From the NCBI RefSeq assembly GCF_004138335.1, contig NZ_RYFW01000004.1, positions 62,001 to 126,000 of the forward strand: a stretch of 64,000 bases of DNA, in the 5' to 3' direction. This stretch comes from Peristeroidobacter agariperforans (GTDB lineage: Bacteria; Pseudomonadota; Gammaproteobacteria; Steroidobacterales; Steroidobacteraceae). The translations under genes and the position numbers were made by a program. Each line of letters opens with the position of its first letter. The stretch's first letter is position 1. Under the pieces are notes generated by a model that was given only the letters and a program-made list of their open reading frames with translations, was not told where the DNA came from and did not search any database. This document shows, piece by piece, positions 60,341 through 64,000 of the stretch.

Positions 60341-61552
60341 CTACCAGCGAAAAAGAGGCAACGACGCGTCTTCCATAACGACCCGTGGACCGGGCGGCAG
60401 TTCCACGAAGCCTACGGTGCCGAGCAGCGAGGTGAAATCGCCGGAACCCCGTGTCGGATGCGGCAAGGCGCATTGCCCCGCGACGTTTCGTGTGAGCGTC
60501 ACTGGCAAAAACACCGCCAGCGGCGGCTTGACTTCGTAGCTTTGGGCAAGCGAAATGGTTTCAACAGCCATGGCCGTGGCGCCTTGGGCCGCCTGCAGCC
60601 CCGGCAGGACATAGCGCGTCAGGCAAACCAGCGTCGAGACCGGATTGCCAGGCAACGCGTACACGGTTTGTCCGCCGCTGCCTACGCCGAACCACAGCGG
60701 TTTGCCCGGGCGCTGCGCGACCTTGTGGAAGATCATGCGCACGCCGAGTTCCTGCAGGACCTGCGGAACATAGTCGAAGCGACCCATCGAGACGCCGCCG
60801 CTCAGGATCATTACTTCGTTGGAGGCGAGATGAGATCGCAGGCGCTCGCGCAGCTTGGGCAGATCGTCCGGCACATGATCGTGCGAGAGCGCGGAATAGC
60901 CGTGTTGTCGCAGAGAGGCGAGCACTGCATAGACGTTGGAGCGCGAGATCTGCCAATCCTGCAGCGGTTGGCCGGGCTCGACCAGTTCGTCGCCGGTTGA
61001 GATGACGACGATGCGCGGCGGCTTCGCGACCAACGCATGCGTTTGCCCGTTCGAGGCGATCACGGCAACTTCGGCGGGGCCGAGCCGACAGCCCGACGGT
61101 AGTAACAAATCGCCGCGACGGGAATCGATGCCCCGAGCGTGTACGTTCACGTTGCGCACCGGAGCGGGGGCGTCGTCGCGGAGTTGAGCGATGCCGTCGC
61201 TCACGTCGATGTTCTCGACCGGCACGACGCAATCGCAGCCGATCGGGAGCATTGCGCCGGTCATTACTTCGATGCAGTCAGTGGGGGCGGGCAACGTCAG
61301 TGGCGGTGCACCCGCGGCCTGAGTACCGGCGATCCTGAAACTATTCCGGCCGCCCTGCCAGCTCTCGAACGAGAACGCGATGCCATCCATCGTGACCCGG
61401 TCGAACGGCGGCTGGTCGCGGGTAGAAGTGATCGACTCGCGCAGCACCGCGCCCGACAACGCGGCCAAGGGCAAATGCACGGCCGGCAGCTGCGTCGCAT
61501 GCTGACGGATCGCGGCTTCGGCTTCGGCGGGTGAGGGCAGGCGGCTGGACAC
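60341..61552 (-). CDS. moeA: Molybdopterin molybdotransferase
   Basis: A 403-residue MoeA, which inserts molybdate into adenylylated molybdopterin. Motifs include DRVTMDGIAF (DGxA), IEVMTGAMLPIGCDCVVPVE — as GAMLPIGCDCVV — VISTGDELVEPG, ILSGGVSMGRFDYVP and YALPGNPVSTLVCL. The order of its domains is usual for the E. coli-type enzyme. It is the first gene of the five-gene moco operon reading leftward. The 399 bases upstream of it hold no supported gene but do hold several hairpins that could be part of its leader. Confidence 0.93.
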   Translation of the reverse strand: MSSRLPSPAEAEAAIRQHATQLPAVHLPLAALSGAVLRESITSTRDQPPFDRVTMDGIAFSFESWQGGRNSFRIAGTQAAGAPPLTLPAPTDCIEVMTGAMLPIGCDCVVPVENIDVSDGIAQLRDDAPAPVRNVNVHARGIDSRRGDLLLPSGCRLGPAEVAVIASNGQTHALVAKPPRIVVISTGDELVEPGQPLQDWQISRSNVYAVLASLRQHGYSALSHDHVPDDLPKLRERLRSHLASNEVMILSGGVSMGRFDYVPQVLQELGVRMIFHKVAQRPGKPLWFGVGSGGQTVYALPGNPVSTLVCLTRYVLPGLQAAQGATAMAVETISLAQSYEVKPPLAVFLPVTLTRNVAGQCALPHPTRGSGDFTSLLGTVGFVELPPGPRVVMEDASLPLFRW

Positions 61553-61951
61553 GGGGAAAGTGTGTCACGAGCCACCCGGACGCGCTATATCCGATCGGAA
61601 ATCGCGCACGATCGTGCAATCTCGGGCCAGTCGTGGGCTAGAGCGACCCCAGGTACATGGACGTACCCGCCGCTACAGGCGGCGAGTCGTATGAAAGACG
61701 CGGGATGGGCAGCCTGAGTCCGTGGTCCCACATCCGCGCGTAAGCAGGGAAACTGATCCGTAGCCTCCCGATGGAGCGGCTGATTCGCTCCATTCCCTGG
61801 CCTTTGGCCTGCTTCGCCGTTGGCACATCAATCCAGCGGCGCTGCAAGCGCCCAGCTTCGTCGATTCGATCGGGCGTCCTGCCCAGGGATGTGCCTGGCT
61901 GTTCGTCCGTGTCGGCCCGCTGAGCAGGCCAACCTGAAGAAACTGTCTGTC
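61553..61951 (-). promoter_or_regulatory. Non-coding moeA leader with hairpins
   Basis: No gene is supported in this stretch. Three short perfect stems occur: GGTAC/GTACC (61652-61656 with 61663-61667), CGCCGC/GCGGCG (61668-61673 with 61679-61684) and ATGGAGCG/CGCTCCAT (61771-61778 with 61786-61793). They would lie in the leader of a moeA transcript. Moco-responsive riboswitches precede moco genes in gammaproteobacteria, so this is a candidate, but I cannot match the consensus by eye. Confidence 0.35.
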
Positions 61952-62302
61952 TTAGCCGCGAGCCTTGAAGACGCGCACCTGCTCGTTGAACAGCTTGGCC
62001 TTGGCCTGCAGTTCGTCGATGGCGGCGTTGTGCTTCTTGGTCTGCATGGTCTTCAGCTGCATCAGCTGCGCCGTGCCGGCGGCCTTGCTCTTGGTCTCCT
62101 CTTCGAGGCAGGCGCCGAACGCGTTCACTTCCTCGTTGTAGGCTTTGAAAGCCTGCATGGCGGCGACCATTTCCGGCTCGGAGGCCGTCTTGCCGTCGGG
62201 AATGCTAGCCGGGGGCTTCGGGAAGGCGCATTCGGCCTGGGCGGTAGCCACGCCAAAGGCGAGGGCGAAGGCAGCGCCGATGGTGAGCAACTTGCGATTC
62301 AT
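61952..62302 (-). CDS. Small secreted protein of unknown function, paralogue A
   Basis: A 116-residue protein. A signal peptide (LLTIGAAFALAFGVATAQA) is followed by a mature part of ~93 residues: ECAFPKPPASIPDG, EMVAAMQAFKAYNEEVNAFGACLEEE and a helical tail with HNAAIDELQAKAKLFNEQVRVFKAR. It shares this pattern with the gene at 62530: CxxPKxP, (L/I)PDG, two Cys spaced ~40 apart, HNAA(I/V)(D/E)EL, FNEQV(R/K)VFKAR. It is likely a periplasmic, mostly helical protein. No known family is recognised. It sits between the moco operon and modBC. Confidence 0.78.
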   Translation of the reverse strand: MNRKLLTIGAAFALAFGVATAQAECAFPKPPASIPDGKTASEPEMVAAMQAFKAYNEEVNAFGACLEEETKSKAAGTAQLMQLKTMQTKKHNAAIDELQAKAKLFNEQVRVFKARG

Positions 62303-62359
62303 TACTTGTCTCCAGCTGATCCGTGAGCGTGAGCCGTTGTAACGGCGGACACAGCGGGC

Positions 62360-62392
62360 ATCGGCCCTACGAGCGTTCGCTTAAGGGCCGAT
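62360..62392. other. Long hairpin between the two paralogue genes
   Basis: ATCGGCCCT (62360-62368) and AGGGCCGAT (62384-62392) form a perfect 9-bp stem; the 15-base loop contains a second short stem (AGCG/CGCT). It lies in the 227-base gap between the paralogue genes. There is no T-tract on either side. It may limit transcription between them, or be part of a leader RNA of the left gene. Confidence 0.4.
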
Positions 62393-62529
62393 CTCTCAGT
62401 ACCTCGTACAACTGCGACGGCGGTCGCACAGATTCGAGGGGTCTGATGGAAAACGTGAAATGGATCGCCGGGCGGCGCGGGCGGGGGGCACGGCGCTTTC
62501 ACATAAGCACCGTGCCCGGATACGTCAAA

Positions 62530-62901
62530 TCAGCTCTTCTTTTCGCGGGCCTTGAACACTTTCACCTGCTCGTTGAAGCGGGCGGCGGTGGACTCCAGCT
62601 CCTCGACCGCAGCGTTGTGACGCTTGGTGTGGATGGCCTTGATCTGCTCGACCTGGTCGGCCGGCGCCTCGGGGCCGGCGGCCTCGATGCGCGTGTTCAT
62701 TTCGGTTTCCAGGCAGTTCAAATAGGTCGTGACTGCGCTGTTGTATTCCTTGATGGCCTTCATGCCGCCGACCATTTCGTCCTGGGTTGCGGTAGCGCCG
62801 TCGGGCAGGCCGGTCGGCGACTTGGGATAAGAGCAGTCTGCGCTTGCGGTGGCGGCCGCGAGGCTGGTCAGCAGCGTGACGCTAATAATGGTTTTGATCA
62901 T
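62530..62901 (-). CDS. Small secreted protein of unknown function, paralogue B
   Basis: A 123-residue protein. A signal peptide (IISVTLLTSLAAATASA) is followed by DCSYPKSPTGLPDGATA, EMVGGMKAIKEYNSAVTTYLNCLETEM and KRHNAAVEELESTAARFNEQVKVFKAREKKS, shown here in parts. Two cysteines in the mature part could form a disulfide. It aligns along its whole length with the gene at 61952, so the two arose by duplication. The ATG at 62901 gives the signal peptide; the longer frame to 63192 is antisense to modB and not supported. It is divergent from modB with 135 bases between starts. Confidence 0.78.
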   Translation of the reverse strand: MIKTIISVTLLTSLAAATASADCSYPKSPTGLPDGATATQDEMVGGMKAIKEYNSAVTTYLNCLETEMNTRIEAAGPEAPADQVEQIKAIHTKRHNAAVEELESTAARFNEQVKVFKAREKKS

Positions 62902-63036
62902 GACGAATCCTCTAGCGGCTTTCCGAATACGCCAGCATCTTAAGGCGCGCCCGCGCCGCTTGGCTATGCTCAAAACGTCGACGATCTGCAGACGCACCGG
63001 CCGGGCCGTTTGCACGACTCCTCTATACTGTCGCGC

Positions 63037-63726
63037 ATGATGCTCACCGCCGCCGAGGTGGACGCCGTCCGCCTGAGCCTGTCGATCGCCCTGCGCAGCG
63101 TGCTGTTCAGCCTGCCGCTGGCGATCCTCGTGGCCTGGCTGCTGACCCGGCGGAAGTTCCGCGGCGGGCTGTTGCTCGATGCTTTTGTGCATTTGCCGTT
63201 GGTGCTGCCGCCCGTCGTGGTTGGCTACTTGCTGTTGTTGTTGTTTGGAATGCGCGGGCCCATCGGCGGTTGGCTATATGCGAACTTCGGCATCCAGCTC
63301 GTCTTTACCAGCGCAGGTGCGGCGCTGGCCACTGCGGTCATGAGTTTTCCGTTGATGGTGCGGGCCATTCGCATCTCGCTGGAGGGTGTCGATGCCGGCC
63401 TGGAAGATGCGGCGCGCACGCTTGGCGCGGGTGCCTTGGATCGATTCTTCACGGTGACGCTGCCGTTGATGTTGCCCGGCATTCTCGCCGGCGCGGTTAC
63501 GGCGTTTTCAGCGGGGCTCGGCGAGTTCGGTGCGGTCATCACGTTCGTTTCAAACATTCCCGGCGAGACGCGCACGCTGCCGTTGGCCCTGTACACCGCG
63601 CTGCAGACGCCCGGGGGCGACGCAGTGGCGGCCCGTCTGGCGGCGGTGTCCTTCTCGCTCGGTCTGATCGGATTGCTCGCGGCTGAATTCATCGCGCGCC
63701 GCGTGCGCCGGATGTTGGGAAGGTAG
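63037..63726 (+). CDS. modB: Molybdate ABC transporter permease
   Basis: A 229-residue inner-membrane permease of the molybdate importer. It has about five membrane helices and the ModB stretches LPLVLPPVVVGYLLLLLFG, GVDAGLEDAARTLGAG — the EAA loop contacting ModC — and FSAGLGEFGAVITFVSNIPGET. ATG 63037 is preferred to the in-frame TTG 63010. TATACT at 63023-63028 lies so close to the ATG that any transcript from it would be nearly leaderless. It is followed by modC after 8 bases. No modA is found upstream, where it usually is. Confidence 0.92.
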   Translation: MMLTAAEVDAVRLSLSIALRSVLFSLPLAILVAWLLTRRKFRGGLLLDAFVHLPLVLPPVVVGYLLLLLFGMRGPIGGWLYANFGIQLVFTSAGAALATAVMSFPLMVRAIRISLEGVDAGLEDAARTLGAGALDRFFTVTLPLMLPGILAGAVTAFSAGLGEFGAVITFVSNIPGETRTLPLALYTALQTPGGDAVAARLAAVSFSLGLIGLLAAEFIARRVRRMLGR

Positions 63727-63734
63727 CGCGCCGC

Positions 63735-64000
63735 ATGTTCAGTATCCGCGCCAAGAAGCGCCGCGATGGCTTCGTGCTCGATGTGGACATCGAAGTTTCG
63801 GCGCCCGGCGTCGTTGCGCTGTTCGGTCGCTCCGGTTGCGGCAAGACGACACTGGTCAACGTCATTGCGGGCCTGCTGGCGGCGGATGAAGCGCACATCG
63901 TGATCGACGGCTGGGCGCTCGATAAGAACGGCAAATCGCTGCTGGCCGAGCATCGGGGCATCGGCTACGTGTTTCAGGATGCGCGATTGTTCCCGCACTT
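63735..64000 (+). CDS. modC: Molybdate ABC transporter ATPase, N-terminal part
   Basis: Truncated by the window edge; about 88 residues are visible. The Walker A motif is LFGRSGCGKTTLVNVIAGL, shown as FGRSGCGKTT, and the Q-loop is GYVFQDARLFPH, which is typical of ModC. It reads through to the end. It powers molybdate uptake with the adjacent ModB. The signature, Walker B and regulatory TOBE/Mop domain lie beyond 64000. Confidence 0.93.
   Translation, partial: MFSIRAKKRRDGFVLDVDIEVSAPGVVALFGRSGCGKTTLVNVIAGLLAADEAHIVIDGWALDKNGKSLLAEHRGIGYVFQDARLFPH

Noticed and set aside
61638-61847. 69-residue open frame in the moeA leader
   Set aside because: No family features, and hairpins run through it; treated as non-coding.
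1-64000. CRISPR arrays, tRNA, rRNA, prophage or insertion sequences
   Set aside because: No regularly spaced repeats of CRISPR form, no cloverleaf or rRNA signatures and no transposase motifs were recognised by eye; a tool search could still find a tRNA I missed.

Overview
The window is dense, GC-rich bacterial chromosome (about 63 genes called, gaps mostly under 200 bases). Family content points to a free-living gammaproteobacterium, possibly near Steroidobacteraceae/Xanthomonadales: CysB with a cysH-cysG-cysK block, a DUF6763 protein, a DUF3187 outer-membrane protein, PhoX, and many small soil-type enzyme genes. The taxonomic placement is an inference. No rRNA, tRNA, CRISPR array, prophage or intact insertion sequence was recognised.

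0-3.5 kb: an AbiE-type toxin-antitoxin locus whose toxin gene is broken by two single-base losses, with a perfect 13-bp inverted repeat at the antitoxin start. It is followed by a DEDD exonuclease, a VOC protein and a RibD-like reductase. 3.6-9 kb: a LuxR regulator, a large winged-helix/Ser-Thr kinase/TPR membrane protein and an MsbA-like ABC exporter. 9-13.4 kb: sulfur assimilation (cysB divergent from cysH-cysG-cysK). 13.5-23.5 kb: an SDR, DUF427, hemerythrin, GNAT-AraC pair, two long proteins of unknown function, an esterase, DUF3500 and DUF1028. 23.5-27.5 kb: a LysR regulator divergent from two translationally coupled metallo-beta-lactamase-fold genes, then a class-C-like serine hydrolase. 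27.5-29.5 kb: an ArsR-SRPBCC-DUF1801-membrane-DUF1801 operon with tandem operator-like sites.

29.5-37.2 kb: secreted hydrolases, PhoX, an outer-membrane protein, a GlcD-type flavoenzyme and a D-amino-acid PLP enzyme. 37.2-37.7 kb is non-coding and carries two families of short tandem repeats. 37.7-44.2 kb is one co-directional block: photolyase, acyl desaturase, FAD oxidoreductase, DUF1365, cyclopropane-fatty-acid synthase and a small anchored protein. It looks like a light/oxidative-stress membrane-lipid module. 44.3-57.5 kb: proB and proA separated by about 9 kb containing a CHASE3 histidine kinase with a lone receiver, an acyl-CoA ligase, a lipase-like lipoprotein, DUF924 and an MFS transporter; then an OmpA-family protein.

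57.5-64 kb is a molybdenum locus. A tightly overlapping operon moeA-moaA-moaC-(mobA-moaD fusion)-moaE runs leftward, and modB-modC runs rightward off the end. Between them sit two paralogous small secreted proteins of unknown function, and no modA is present. The mobA-moaD fusion, the alternating-His tail of MoaE, the paralogue pair and the hairpin-rich moeA leader make this the most interesting part of the window.
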